From 0-14-0-80-60-11 sp049322355 (GTDB lineage: Bacteria > Desulfobacterota > Desulfobaccia > Desulfobaccales > 0-14-0-80-60-11): a stretch of 64,000 bases of DNA. Below are positions 17,734 to 26,197 of the stretch, piece after piece; the first letter of the stretch is position 1, and the number at the start of each line of letters is the position of its first letter. The stretch covers positions 434,001-498,000 of the forward strand of contig JBMORG010000010.1 of the NCBI GenBank assembly GCA_049322355.1, read 5' to 3'. The notes under the pieces were generated by a model. The model was not told where the DNA came from. It worked only from the letters and a program-made list of their open reading frames with translations, and did no database searches. Both the position numbers and the translations under genes were made by a program.

Positions 17734-18546
17734 TTAACTTGTCATCACCTTCAGGGACAAGGCGCTCATCTCCCCTTGGGGTATGGGCGGTCCCGTGGGC
17801 CCCATGGGGTGAGGATGTACATGAGTGGCGAAAAGGGTCAGAAAGCTTTGCCCTTTGATTATGGGTTCGCCGCCCTGACCGGCCAGCATGACTTGTTGTC
17901 CTTCCACTACCACCTGTTGGCCTTTAACGGTAATCCCCGCCGCGGCCATCTCAATCTTGTTGCCGTTGCTGTCTTCCACGGTTGTGCCGCTGGAATTCAT
18001 GGTCAGGGTATTGCCGTTGGCATCGGTCAACACAATCTCATTGCTGTCGGCGTTGAGGGTCATGGTATTTTCCTGCGCATCAGTAATAATCACCGTACCA
18101 TTTTCGTCCACCGTCATTTCCGTTCCGGCAGGATGGGCCAGGCGAAATCTTTCGGCGCCCTCCGCGTCATCGAATTGCAGCACATGCCCGGAAGGTGTCT
18201 TGAAGACCCGGGTGGTGGGCGGACTGAGGGCGGCCTCACTGGGCGGGTCACCACTTTGCTGCCAGAAGGTGCCGGTCCAGATGGGGGCATTGAGATTGCC
18301 GGCCTCGAATTCAACCCAGACCTGGGCGTCAACTTCGGGGACCGTGAAGAACCCTTGTTGGGCCAGGCCGCCAAAGGGCAGGCAGGGCAGGGCCCAGCCC
18401 GTGGGCGCTTCACCCAGGACTGCAGGAACGGTAAGCCGCAGACGCCCGAGCTGCTCCGGGTCATTGTTATCGACGACGAACCCCCGGTATTTGCCGAAAT
18501 ATTTATTTCGAAACTGCCTGGCTAATTCCAGGAGGAGATTTTCCAT
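17734..18546 (-). CDS. gpV-like spike protein (baseplate assembly protein V)
   Basis: 270-aa central spike. The N-terminal OB-fold-like part has FVVDNNDPEQLGRLRLTVPAVLG (about 22-45) and the pattern ALPCLPFGG...FFTVPEVDAQVWVEFEAGN (about 52-86), diagnostic of gpV/VgrG cores. After TFWQQSGD comes a long stretch of beta-helix repeats (TMTVDENGTVIITDAQENTMTLNADSNEIVLTD...). The tail contains HVHPHPMGPTGPP, which resembles the PAAR-like or spike-tip end; no separate PAAR protein is seen. Start ATG is adjacent to the TAA of the gpD-like gene. It forms the cell-puncturing tip together with gpD. Confidence 0.85.
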   Translation of the reverse strand: MENLLLELARQFRNKYFGKYRGFVVDNNDPEQLGRLRLTVPAVLGEAPTGWALPCLPFGGLAQQGFFTVPEVDAQVWVEFEAGNLNAPIWTGTFWQQSGDPPSEAALSPPTTRVFKTPSGHVLQFDDAEGAERFRLAHPAGTEMTVDENGTVIITDAQENTMTLNADSNEIVLTDANGNTLTMNSSGTTVEDSNGNKIEMAAAGITVKGQQVVVEGQQVMLAGQGGEPIIKGQSFLTLFATHVHPHPMGPTGPPIPQGEMSALSLKVMTS

Positions 18547-19692
18547 TTAACCTCCAAGCACCCCTGCCAACAGTCCCCCGGCGCCGGCAAGGTTGTCCCC
18601 ATAAGCGTTGCGCAGAAGATGAAAGCTCTGCCGGTAGCCGTCGATGTTGAAAACGTGGTTGACCCTATCCACAAAATAAATGCCGCTATACCGGTCTCCC
18701 ACCCCGTCAACACCCACAGGCTCCCCGACCCGGAGGACGTGGCCATAAAGGGAGCCATCCAACTCTCCCTCTGCCTTAATGCGCAAAGAAAGTTCATTGG
18801 CCCGGCGTTGGGCCCGGGCCAGCCACTCATCTTCGCTCAGGCCTTCCTGGCGGGTCAGGCGCCAGGAAAATTCCTCCAGGCCACTGCCTTGATTGAGGAC
18901 CGAAGTCGTGCCCAAGAGAGGCAGGTCCGGCTCTACGGTTTCAGAAACCGTCCCGGCTCCCGCGGTTTCGGCCCGGTCGAAAACGACCCGGTCAGCCTGA
19001 TGGCCGTCTTCCCTGACATTAAAGCTGAGACAATTGGTTGCCGGCCCGGCGTAGACCATGATGGTTTCCTGGGGCGCGGCGTCCAGGCGCATGGGGCCGA
19101 AATAAACGCTGCCACCGGAAAAGAGCAGATCGTAACCATTGGCTTCAGCCCGCTGGCGCAGAAAATTGATATCGCTGTCGTCTTGATTAATCACCAGATT
19201 GCTTTGGCCGGCGCCGCTGTCCGCATCCAGACTGAGACCATATCTTCCTAAAATAGTTGAGACGATGACGGTATCGCTGGTGGGCGCCTCCGCGCCCCAG
19301 ACTTGGCGGACATGCGACCGGTCCAGCTGGAAAGACTCGTCCTGGCACTCCACAAAGACTAATGCAGAGCCGGCTTCTTCGGGATAGTCGGCTCTGATTT
19401 CCCGGATGAAACCCCGCATGATTTCTTGGGTTCTGCTGCCAAAGGCCGCTTCAATGACGATGGGCTCCCAGGGGGCGAGGCTACCGGAGTCCTGAACCAG
19501 CCATTGGCCCTGTTCATCGCGCCGGGTTTCAAATTTTAACGTGGCCACCGCCGGCTCGTTACGGCTGGTGTCCACTGAGACTTCCACCAAAAAAGGGTAC
19601 AAGTCCGTGATTTCTTCACCGGAAGATCCCACCCGGATTATACATTCCGCCGGCTCCCGGTCTTTGCCGCTCAGAAGGTCTAGGAGGCCCAC
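18547..19692 (-). CDS. gpD-like hub protein (late control D family)
   Basis: 381-aa hub protein, the gp27 counterpart of the spike. It has the gpD/VgrG N-terminal traits: DLYPFLVEVSVDTSRNEPAVATLKFE near the start, MRGFIREIRADYP at about 114, VSTILGRYGLSLD at about 145 and INQDDSDINFLRQRAEANGYDLLFSGGSVYFGP at about 167-200, where SDINFLRQRAE is a strong family motif. It begins with GTG directly after the stop of the LysM gene and ends right before the spike's ATG. In phage P2 and eCIS the D and V proteins together make the needle; here they are two separate genes rather than fused as in Afp8. Confidence 0.85.
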   Translation of the reverse strand: MGLLDLLSGKDREPAECIIRVGSSGEEITDLYPFLVEVSVDTSRNEPAVATLKFETRRDEQGQWLVQDSGSLAPWEPIVIEAAFGSRTQEIMRGFIREIRADYPEEAGSALVFVECQDESFQLDRSHVRQVWGAEAPTSDTVIVSTILGRYGLSLDADSGAGQSNLVINQDDSDINFLRQRAEANGYDLLFSGGSVYFGPMRLDAAPQETIMVYAGPATNCLSFNVREDGHQADRVVFDRAETAGAGTVSETVEPDLPLLGTTSVLNQGSGLEEFSWRLTRQEGLSEDEWLARAQRRANELSLRIKAEGELDGSLYGHVLRVGEPVGVDGVGDRYSGIYFVDRVNHVFNIDGYRQSFHLLRNAYGDNLAGAGGLLAGVLGG

Positions 19693-19983
19693 TTAATCTC
19701 TCTCTTTAGGAATCAAAATAGCCTGTCCCGCCATGTTCTCGAGAAAAATATCGCCGCCAAAAAGAATGTCCGGGTTGGCGTCGATAATGCGCCACCAGAG
19801 GCGAGGGTTGTTGTAATAATGGCCGGCTAAGAGATCTAAACGCTCTCCTGTGGTCACAACGTGTTCAATGACCCCCACCGCCGGATCAATCTGGCGCGGC
19901 CGGATGCCCTTAAAAATAATTTCCCCGGCCGGGGTCGGCTCGAACAACTGGGCTTTGTCGTAACGGGAACCTTTCTTGAACAT
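19693..19983 (-). CDS. LysM/tail-X-like eCIS component
   Basis: 96-aa small baseplate component resembling phage tail protein X and the LysM part of Afp7. Residues 40-85 contain GVIEHVVTTGERLDLLAGHYYNNPRLWWRIIDANPD and IFLENMAGQAILIP, the usual LysM pattern (threonine-glycine-turn, two helices, then strand). In contractile systems this small LysM protein clamps the hub to the tube; it is not a wall-degrading enzyme. It has a clear GGTGAAGG ahead of the ATG and its stop abuts the start of the gpD-like gene. Confidence 0.83.
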   Translation of the reverse strand: MFKKGSRYDKAQLFEPTPAGEIIFKGIRPRQIDPAVGVIEHVVTTGERLDLLAGHYYNNPRLWWRIIDANPDILFGGDIFLENMAGQAILIPKERD

Positions 19984-20066
19984 ACCTTCACCTGGAAGAA
20001 GAGACGTGCTAAACCGCCATGTTTCAATGAGTGGCGGCTAGAAAACCCGCCGCGGCTGCTGCACCC

Positions 20067-20705
20067 TTAAAAAATCCCCCCGACTATAGTGCGTCCGGTG
20101 TTCAAGGCCGCGCCCACAACTTGGCGCACCTTTTCTACCTGGTAAAACGGGTTATTCCCTTCGATCACCTGCATGGACAGAGTGGCTTTAGCCCGGTAGG
20201 GTACCAGGGAAGGCAGGTGAGCCTCTTCAGTTATTTGGACGCTGGTCAAAAAAACTGGCAGAATGTGGCTGCCCCAAACGAGCAGTAAGACCGAGGCCGA
20301 TTCGCTGCGCTGGAAAGCCCGTTCGCCCCCGAAACCAAGGCTGGCCAGAGTTTGCAAGCCTCCCGGCCCTTGGGATTTGGGTTCCACCATGGTCCGCAGG
20401 GTGTCCAATTCAGGCTGAATGCCAAATTGGGTGGCCACGGGTTCACCTTCATTCATGCGGTCAGTGGCATCCAGGAGTATTTCGATGGAAAAGCTCTCCG
20501 GCTGCACCGTGACGCCCTGGGCCACCCGGGCGGTCTCGGTGGGAAGGGCAAAATCATATCCGCCCCGGGTGCCAGGGGCATTTCCGGTTCTCAAGGTAAT
20601 GGTGCGGCTGCGGGTCAGGCTCTGAGGGTTGAACTCAAAGACCAGGATTAACGGCGGCAGGGACAAGGCGTATTCCACCAGCATGCCTTTGGTCGTGTTG
20701 AGCAT
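20067..20705 (-). CDS. CIS tube-domain protein (Afp7-like), 212 aa
   Basis: 212-aa tube-adapter protein matching the features of the CIS_tube N-terminal family: LVFEFNPQSLTRSRTITL near residue 22, ESFSIEILLDATDRMNEGEP at about 71-90, LDTLRTMVEP at about 102, SVLLLVWGSHILPVFLTSVQITEEAH at about 137-162 and YRAKATLSMQVIE near 175. This domain usually precedes a LysM domain in one protein; here the LysM is a separate 96-aa gene 83 bp downstream. It probably forms the first ring of the inner tube on the hub. SD GAGGTGA lies just ahead of the ATG. Confidence 0.78.
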   Translation of the reverse strand: MLNTTKGMLVEYALSLPPLILVFEFNPQSLTRSRTITLRTGNAPGTRGGYDFALPTETARVAQGVTVQPESFSIEILLDATDRMNEGEPVATQFGIQPELDTLRTMVEPKSQGPGGLQTLASLGFGGERAFQRSESASVLLLVWGSHILPVFLTSVQITEEAHLPSLVPYRAKATLSMQVIEGNNPFYQVEKVRQVVGAALNTGRTIVGGIF

Positions 20706-20708
20706 ACG

Positions 20709-20942
20709 TCACCTCGGTAGGTTGTTCACCTGGCCCTGCACTGCGGCGGCGATCTTGCTGGCCAACTGACGGTCACTCCAGCCAGGCTGGATGGTGATGG
20801 GCGGCAGGCTCAGCCTTTCCACCCGCAGACTGCCTTCCCAAGTGAGGGCTCCCAGTTCCTTTGCCACCAGACGAGCGATGAGCGCCGTCCGGTCCCGGTA
20901 CGCTGCGGGCAACTTTAGACGCAAACGACTAATGGTCAACAT
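20709..20942 (-). CDS. Small eCIS protein, 77 aa, overlapping the ATPase gene
   Basis: A 77-aa protein with start ATG at 20942 that overlaps the ATPase stop in the arrangement ATGTTGA. A longer frame from 21026 also exists but would lie almost wholly inside the ATPase gene, so I chose the overlap start. The sequence (LRLKLPAAYRDRTALIARLVAKELG, then LPPITIQPGWSDRQLASKIAAAV) is amphipathic and mostly helical with no membrane segment. I do not recognise the family. Tight coupling with the AAA+ ATPase and the tube-adapter gene suggests a small assembly factor or structural part. Confidence 0.65.
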   Translation of the reverse strand: MLTISRLRLKLPAAYRDRTALIARLVAKELGALTWEGSLRVERLSLPPITIQPGWSDRQLASKIAAAVQGQVNNLPR

Positions 20943-22273
20943 GGCTCTGACTCCGGAAGAAAACGGGAGAGGGCTCCCAGAGCGCTTTTGGACAGTTCCC
21001 GGCCGTCTTTCCCCAACTCCCGCCATACCGCCAGGGCAACATGAGGCAAGGTGATCACCCCTCCATCCCCGGCAGCCAGATAGGCGGCGTGCAACGCGGC
21101 GTTGCGGATATTCCCCCCGGTCAGGTTAATTGCCTGCCCGAGAAAGGCAAAATCGAGGTCCGCCACCCCCGGGGCCCTGGGCGGCAGCAAACGCCGCCAC
21201 AGCAGGGCTCGAGCCTGGGACTCTGGCCGGGGGAAATCCACGGCAATCTGAAATCTGCGGGCAAAGGCGGAGTCCAAATGTTTCCGCAAGTTGGTGGTGA
21301 GGATGACCGGCCCGCAGTGATATTCCAAGCGAGCCAGCAGGTGGCTGACTTCCATGTTGGCATAGCGGTCTCTGGCCTCTTTCACTTCCCCGCGTTTGCT
21401 GAAGAGGCTGTCGGCTTCATCGAACTGCAGGATCATGGGCCTGTTATGCGCAGCATCGAAAAGCCGGTTGAGGTTCTTTTCAGTTTCGCCGATGTACTTG
21501 CTCACCAGGCGACCCAGGTCCACCCGGTAGAGGGGCCAGCCCAGTTCCGTGGCTAAAACTGCGGCTGCAAGAGTCTTTCCGGTCCCCGACGGACCTGAGA
21601 AGAGAGCTACCGGTCCGCCGCAATCCTGGCCTCCCCATTCCTGAACCACGGTGGCTTTCTGGGTGATCCAGAGCAAGAATTCCCGCAGCATGATAAGGCG
21701 GTCCGGCGGCAGAATTAAATCATCCCAACCGGCCCGGATCATGACGGGAATTGCACCGGGAAGGTGGGCGCTGAGCAGGGGCCGCTGCATCAGCCGGGCG
21801 GTGATGCCTGGCGCCGGCCGAACCGGCTGAAAAGGGTCATTCCCTTCCAAATCAATCAACCCGAGACGGCGTAGGGGTGCGGTCTCGGACAAGACCGCAT
21901 AAAGCTGGGAAGATTCCGCCGGGGTTAAAGCCAGCAGTTCCTGCAATAAAGCTATGGTGGGGTAGGGTTGCGGGATTCCGGGTTGCAAGGTCTGAAACAT
22001 CCAGCCCAGGCGGGGTTCCACCTCCGGGGCCAGGACGCAGGCCAGGACATCTAATTCCAGAAAAGACAGCGGCTTCGCAATGGCCCGGATTAATCCGCGG
22101 CCTTCCTGTCGGGCTCGCTCCACCTGGCCTTGCAGACTCTGCAAGCGCTCCAGCAGTTCCGGGGCCAAATGACGGCCTTGCCGCGATTCCCCCAGAAGAT
22201 GGCCCAGGAGTTCAAGCCGTTCCCATTCTACAGCCAGGGGATCGGTGGCAGACTGTTGGACCGTGGGGTTCAT
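20936..22273 (-). CDS. AAA+ ATPase of the eCIS (Afp15-like)
   Basis: 445-aa cytoplasmic AAA+ ATPase. Walker A GPSGTGKT is at about 227-234 and Walker B ILQFDEAD at about 281-288. Sensor 1 lies in ILTTNLRKHLDSAFARRF (Asn about 328, candidate arginine finger at 339/340). The N-terminal 200 residues are a helical family-specific region. Every eCIS locus carries such an ATPase, thought to help assembly or to remodel components; the homologue in Afp is Afp15. It follows the DUF4255 gene with an ATGA-type overlap and overlaps the 77-aa gene downstream, supporting a single operon. Confidence 0.87.
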   Translation of the reverse strand: MNPTVQQSATDPLAVEWERLELLGHLLGESRQGRHLAPELLERLQSLQGQVERARQEGRGLIRAIAKPLSFLELDVLACVLAPEVEPRLGWMFQTLQPGIPQPYPTIALLQELLALTPAESSQLYAVLSETAPLRRLGLIDLEGNDPFQPVRPAPGITARLMQRPLLSAHLPGAIPVMIRAGWDDLILPPDRLIMLREFLLWITQKATVVQEWGGQDCGGPVALFSGPSGTGKTLAAAVLATELGWPLYRVDLGRLVSKYIGETEKNLNRLFDAAHNRPMILQFDEADSLFSKRGEVKEARDRYANMEVSHLLARLEYHCGPVILTTNLRKHLDSAFARRFQIAVDFPRPESQARALLWRRLLPPRAPGVADLDFAFLGQAINLTGGNIRNAALHAAYLAAGDGGVITLPHVALAVWRELGKDGRELSKSALGALSRFLPESEPC

Positions 22274-23301
22274 GGCGTCTCCGGGTAAACAATGAGCAGC
22301 ACCGGGTTGCTCCGCAAGGTTACGGAATGGCCATCCACCGGGCGCACGTAGGTTCTTTCCGCATAAAGCACGGCCTGTCCCACCTCCTGTGGCTTAAAAG
22401 GATGAGCCAGGGAGGTAGTAACGGCCTCTGAGGCCTTTTCAGGGTCCATCACCAGAATGCTGGCCGCGGCTTCGGTGACCTCGCTTTGCCTTTGCCACCC
22501 CTGGGTAGAGGTCCATTTTTCCCAAACCAACGTCATCTCTGCCCCCACCTCACCAGCAATCCAGACCCGGGGCTGAAGATTATTGAGCTCGGCGCTATTG
22601 CGGGCCAACGCCAGGCTTTGGATGCAGGCGCCTTGATGAATGAGGCAGATAGCCGGGGTCCAGTCTTCCCGGGAGGCATCAATGGCAGTGACGGAAACGG
22701 GGGGTGAAAAAACCTGGCCCCTAAAAGGGGCCGTCCGCGTCTGTTTATCCGCCCTGACCTGGTAACCCAGGCTGCCCACCAAAGGACTGCCGGCCCAAGG
22801 TTTGGCCGGGATTATGGGTACCAGGGATAACTCGTAGGCCACGGAAGGGCGATAACTGACCTCACCTTGGGTCGACCAGATGTGATTCAGGTCATCGGGG
22901 GTTAAGGCTTGAAAAATGACCTGCAATTGGAAGCTCTCTTCATTCACCTTGAGGTTGTCCAATACAGGGTTTTCATGGAATAAACGGATAACCTCGCCCA
23001 GCAGCCGCAGATCATTTTCCCCGGCACTGATATTGTCTTCGGCGACTCCGAATCCGGTAATCAGGCAATGCAACCGCAACCACCAGGTTTCTCCGGGTTT
23101 GGTGTGCGGAAAGAAACCGGAGGGTTCGATAAGATAGAAGAAGAGGTTGAGGCGATGGTCGGTATCCGATTGGCCCGGAGCAGCGTCGGTGGGATTGCCG
23201 ATCATGATGCGCGTGGAATGGGCGCTGGCATTTAAGCCGGTACTGACAAAGTCGGCAATAGCCCGGCATACTTCTGAAAGAGCGGTGATCGGCAACGGCA
23301 T
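22270..23301 (-). CDS. DUF4255 (Pvc16/Afp16-type) tail terminator
   Basis: 343-aa protein with the DUF4255 signature at the N-terminus: ALSEVCRAIADFVSTGLN, then TRIMIGNPTDAAPG, DHRLNLFFYLIEPSGFF, WWLRLHCLITGFGV and LRLLGEVIRLFHENPVL (about residues 1-115), then VTPIIPAKPW-like strands. The Afp16/Pvc16 family caps the distal end of tube and sheath and sets where polymerisation stops. The 170-residue C-terminal extension is predicted beta-rich. Its stop overlaps the ATG of the ATPase gene by four bases. Confidence 0.84.
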   Translation of the reverse strand: MPLPITALSEVCRAIADFVSTGLNASAHSTRIMIGNPTDAAPGQSDTDHRLNLFFYLIEPSGFFPHTKPGETWWLRLHCLITGFGVAEDNISAGENDLRLLGEVIRLFHENPVLDNLKVNEESFQLQVIFQALTPDDLNHIWSTQGEVSYRPSVAYELSLVPIIPAKPWAGSPLVGSLGYQVRADKQTRTAPFRGQVFSPPVSVTAIDASREDWTPAICLIHQGACIQSLALARNSAELNNLQPRVWIAGEVGAEMTLVWEKWTSTQGWQRQSEVTEAAASILVMDPEKASEAVTTSLAHPFKPQEVGQAVLYAERTYVRPVDGHSVTLRSNPVLLIVYPETP

Positions 23302-23304
23302 GGT

Positions 23305-24564
23305 TTACAAATTCCTTAAATAATGCCGGCTGGCCAGGTTGGTCAGGGGCCGTTGACTCGAGGAAGAAATATGTTGTTGCCCGCTTTCCGGACTGAGAAC
23401 CACTATTTCCAGCAATCCAATCTGCACCTGGGGCCTGGTCGGTTCCGGCACCGGCGTCGGCTGGCCTTTGGGCCGGTCGGTAACCGGCGTGCCGGTAGGC
23501 TGGACGAAAGAGGAAAGGGGGATTAAAGGTACCGCCGGTATTTCTTTGCTGGCTGGCGGCGCGTCGCCTAAAGTGGTTTCCTGGGTCGTCGGCGCCTGAG
23601 ACAAAAGGTTGGGAGGGGTGGTGGTGCCCGCACGGATTGCAAGCTCCGCTTGCCTGCTCCCCTGCGTTTCCACCGATTCGCCACGGGTGCTTAGCTTTAC
23701 ACGGGTCGTTAAAGGCATCTCGGCGAAGGAATCTTCCGGACCCAAATATTGCAGACCAGTTGACTCGACCGTAGACGAGCGACTCTCTCGAACCATGCTG
23801 GCTCGACCAATGACTTTCAGCTTCTGTGCCGCAGGTTTGGGAAAAAAATTAACACCATAGGCCTCTGGAAGTCCCGGTTCAACGGTGGATTCCAAAGGCC
23901 GAAGGCGGCCCACCACCTGGCGGGCGGCAGGTTCAGTCGCAGGCGCCTGGAACGCCTCTGTTAGACCCCGCCGGCCCTCCTCCCAAGCTGTTATTTCATT
24001 GTCACTTTGAGGTAACTCAGCTTTCTCTTCTCCCGTTAAGGATAACTCTGCAACCTGAGGATCAGCGGGAATGCCGGCATATTCAGCAACTCCCGATTGA
24101 TCCGGATAAGGCTGCAGGTCCCGGGTGTCCGGTGTCTGAGGCAGATTTCCGGGAGCAGTCAGAGGTGCCTGATTCAGCACTTCGGCTTCAGGTAAAGGAC
24201 TTTTCAGCCTGTAATCCTGGGTCTCCCCCAAATCCTGCTGGAGGGCGTCAGGTTCAACGGCCGTCCTTTGAAACGACTCAACCTGACCCCAACGCCAGCC
24301 CTCTTCCGATAATGCCTCAGGATCTCTGGCTGAGATTTCCTGAATCGGCCCCGATTCCCGGGTGGGCTCTGATTCGGCAGGGGACACCAGAGGCGGCCTG
24401 AAGCTGGAGGTTCCCGGTACCGGTTCCCCTGCCTCACTGGCGGCACTGTCAAGGTTAATTCCGTAGTTCGGCCGCGCCTGAGGTTGCGCCGGGACTGCTT
24501 CAGTTCTTGGAGAGACCCCGGTCAATCTTCGACTTTCGCCCGCTATTTGATCGAAAAAGCCCAA
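23305..24564 (-). CDS. Pro/Glu/Thr-rich unstructured eCIS protein, 419 aa
   Basis: 419-aa protein with TTG start at 24564 six bases after a strong AAGGAGG. I cannot name a family. The sequence is dominated by Pro, Glu, Ser and Thr with few hydrophobics and no Cys, so most of it is probably disordered. It begins MGFFDQIAGESRRLTGV and ends with a Ser/Gln-rich stretch and HYLRNL. It lies between the Zn-ribbon protein and DUF4255, where a tape-measure or assembly partner might be expected; its low complexity could suit a length-determining ruler but that is a guess. A short gap of 3 bp separates it from the DUF4255 gene. Confidence 0.55.
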   Translation of the reverse strand: MGFFDQIAGESRRLTGVSPRTEAVPAQPQARPNYGINLDSAASEAGEPVPGTSSFRPPLVSPAESEPTRESGPIQEISARDPEALSEEGWRWGQVESFQRTAVEPDALQQDLGETQDYRLKSPLPEAEVLNQAPLTAPGNLPQTPDTRDLQPYPDQSGVAEYAGIPADPQVAELSLTGEEKAELPQSDNEITAWEEGRRGLTEAFQAPATEPAARQVVGRLRPLESTVEPGLPEAYGVNFFPKPAAQKLKVIGRASMVRESRSSTVESTGLQYLGPEDSFAEMPLTTRVKLSTRGESVETQGSRQAELAIRAGTTTPPNLLSQAPTTQETTLGDAPPASKEIPAVPLIPLSSFVQPTGTPVTDRPKGQPTPVPEPTRPQVQIGLLEIVVLSPESGQQHISSSSQRPLTNLASRHYLRNL

Positions 24565-24700
24565 GGAAACCCTCCTTCCGACTATAATGCTAAAGAGAGC
24601 AGAACTTACCTCATTGTCCCCTTGTCTGGCCTGAACCAGGGGGTGGAACTCAGAAAAAATTAAGGGTTGAAACCGTGGTTACCGGTTCACCAGCAGTTCC

Positions 24701-25525
24701 CTAGCCGACAAGGCCCCTGGATCTGTCAATAAGATGCAAATAGCGCTGACGCCGCCGTTGGGGCAGAGAAAGAATTTCAGCTTCGCTCCAGTGATAGACG
24801 GTGGCGAGGTTGTGAACTTGGGCCAAAATATCCCCGTGCTGATGATACAGGCAGAAATACGGATCTATGCCGAGCTTATGGGTTTGGCCGCAATCAGGAC
24901 AAGCCGCCTGCACGGCCAGGGTGACCTCCGGCGCCACCGATCCCAAGGCGGTTTCAATCTGGGCCAAATCCGTAGCAGTCAGGCTGGCCACCCAGAGGTC
25001 GGGATCCCGCTCCTGTTGGGAGGCGGGACACTCCACCAGGCACAGGCGCGCCAGAGGCCGGCCCCCATCTTCTCCTGCCGGCAGCATTGCCAGATGCTTC
25101 TGGTCCGCGCCGCAGGGAACCCGCCAGCAACCGGGACCCAGGGAAGTGTTCACCCGGGCAAAAGGATAAGTGGCTCCGGCTCCCTTGACCGGGAGTTCGG
25201 AGAAACGAATCAGAAAATCAAACTGTGCCCCGCACTGAGGGCAGACGGCAGTCATCCAAACCTCATCCAAGCCCAGCAAAATGGCGAGTTGCTGCATCAA
25301 GAATTGCCGGTCGCCGACACAAAGGTCATCCACCAGTTCCGGTTCCGGGAGCAAATCGCCCAGACTTTCCAGGGAGGCGGCCAGAGCCAGGGTCACCGCT
25401 CCCGGCAAGAAGCGGGACCCCGAAGCAGCTTCGGCAATAGCCAGCTCCACGGCCCCGGTAAGGGGTCGAAAGGCATACCGGTGCAGCAATTCGCCCCGAT
25501 GCCATAAACCGCCGGGCAGAGGCAT
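24701..25525 (-). CDS. Zn-ribbon eCIS component, 274 aa (possible baseplate or adapter protein)
   Basis: 274-aa product with start ATG at 25525, overlapping the stop codon of the tube gene as ATGA. The longer frame from 25657 is rejected because it would lie inside the tube gene. It contains two CxxC zinc-ribbon motifs, CPQC near residue 100 and CPDC near 200, each followed by a short beta segment, and a helical N-terminus (HRYAFRPLTGAVELAIAEA). This general arrangement resembles a T4 baseplate hub-type assembly protein, but the similarity is loose. It is the third gene of the operon, right after sheath and tube. Confidence 0.62.
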   Translation of the reverse strand: MPLPGGLWHRGELLHRYAFRPLTGAVELAIAEAASGSRFLPGAVTLALAASLESLGDLLPEPELVDDLCVGDRQFLMQQLAILLGLDEVWMTAVCPQCGAQFDFLIRFSELPVKGAGATYPFARVNTSLGPGCWRVPCGADQKHLAMLPAGEDGGRPLARLCLVECPASQQERDPDLWVASLTATDLAQIETALGSVAPEVTLAVQAACPDCGQTHKLGIDPYFCLYHQHGDILAQVHNLATVYHWSEAEILSLPQRRRQRYLHLIDRSRGLVG

Positions 25526-26034
25526 CAGGTCTCCGTCGGTTCCACCACGCCGGTGTCGCGCTGCCAGCCTTCGTGCTGCAAGGTAATGGTTTGGATGCCC
25601 ACAGTGTTCATGGAGCCGGCATCCAGGTCGGGCAAGGCTTGAAAATCCGAGACCCAAGCCCGGTAGAGCTTATACGAGATTGCCACTTGCCCCTGGAGAT
25701 TCAACACATTGACGATAATATCCTTGCGAAAATTTTTCAGGGACATGGCCGCGTCGCCCTCGATATTGTTCACCAGGCTGGCCCAATTTTCGAAGACCGG
25801 GTCGTGAGTGAGCCCCTGCTCCAGGGTAACGGGTTCATAACTCGTACCGCCGGGCATGATTCGCTCATGAGATGGATCATTGGAAGCTCGCCACTTTACC
25901 GGCTCGGTTTTTTTCTTGAGGGCGCCCATCTTTTTAAGTCCGGCCACCACTTTGCCGTCGATGACGACCTGAAACTTGAAGGTGCGATAAGGATCGTGGC
26001 GGTGGGTGTTGACAGGAAACAGGGGTGCAGCCAT
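25525..26034 (-). CDS. Inner tube protein (phage tail tube/Hcp-like)
   Basis: 169-aa inner tube subunit. The sequence has the tail-tube signature: DPYRTFKFQVVIDGKVVAGLKKMGALKKKTEPVKWR, then PGGTSYEPVTLEQGLTHDPVFENWAS at about 62-87 and FRKDIIVNVLNLQGQVAISYKLYRAWVSDFQALPDLD at about 102-140. The length (about 150-170 aa) is right. It stacks in rings inside the sheath and would carry cargo. An AGAGGAG site lies ahead of the ATG. It follows the sheath gene after 163 bp and precedes the Zn-ribbon gene. Confidence 0.9.
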   Translation of the reverse strand: MAAPLFPVNTHRHDPYRTFKFQVVIDGKVVAGLKKMGALKKKTEPVKWRASNDPSHERIMPGGTSYEPVTLEQGLTHDPVFENWASLVNNIEGDAAMSLKNFRKDIIVNVLNLQGQVAISYKLYRAWVSDFQALPDLDAGSMNTVGIQTITLQHEGWQRDTGVVEPTET

Positions 26035-26197
26035 CTTAGTTCTCCTCTAAGGGTTACTTGAGCCCATCTGAATTTGAGGGCTGGCACAAGGCCCTAATCA
26101 CTGCTCCACAGGCTGACGGCAACCGCACTGGCAATCGCTTGAAAGATTCCCCTACTTGTTGGGGCCGTCACCTCCAGAAGTTTGGTCCGTCTGACGG

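Noticed and set aside
19693..19983. LysM gene as a peptidoglycan hydrolase
   Set aside because: No catalytic domain; its size and place between CIS-tube and gpD fit a tail structural role.
20943..21026. 105-aa version of the 77-aa eCIS gene
   Set aside because: The additional N-terminus would lie entirely in the ATPase gene; the overlap start is more natural.
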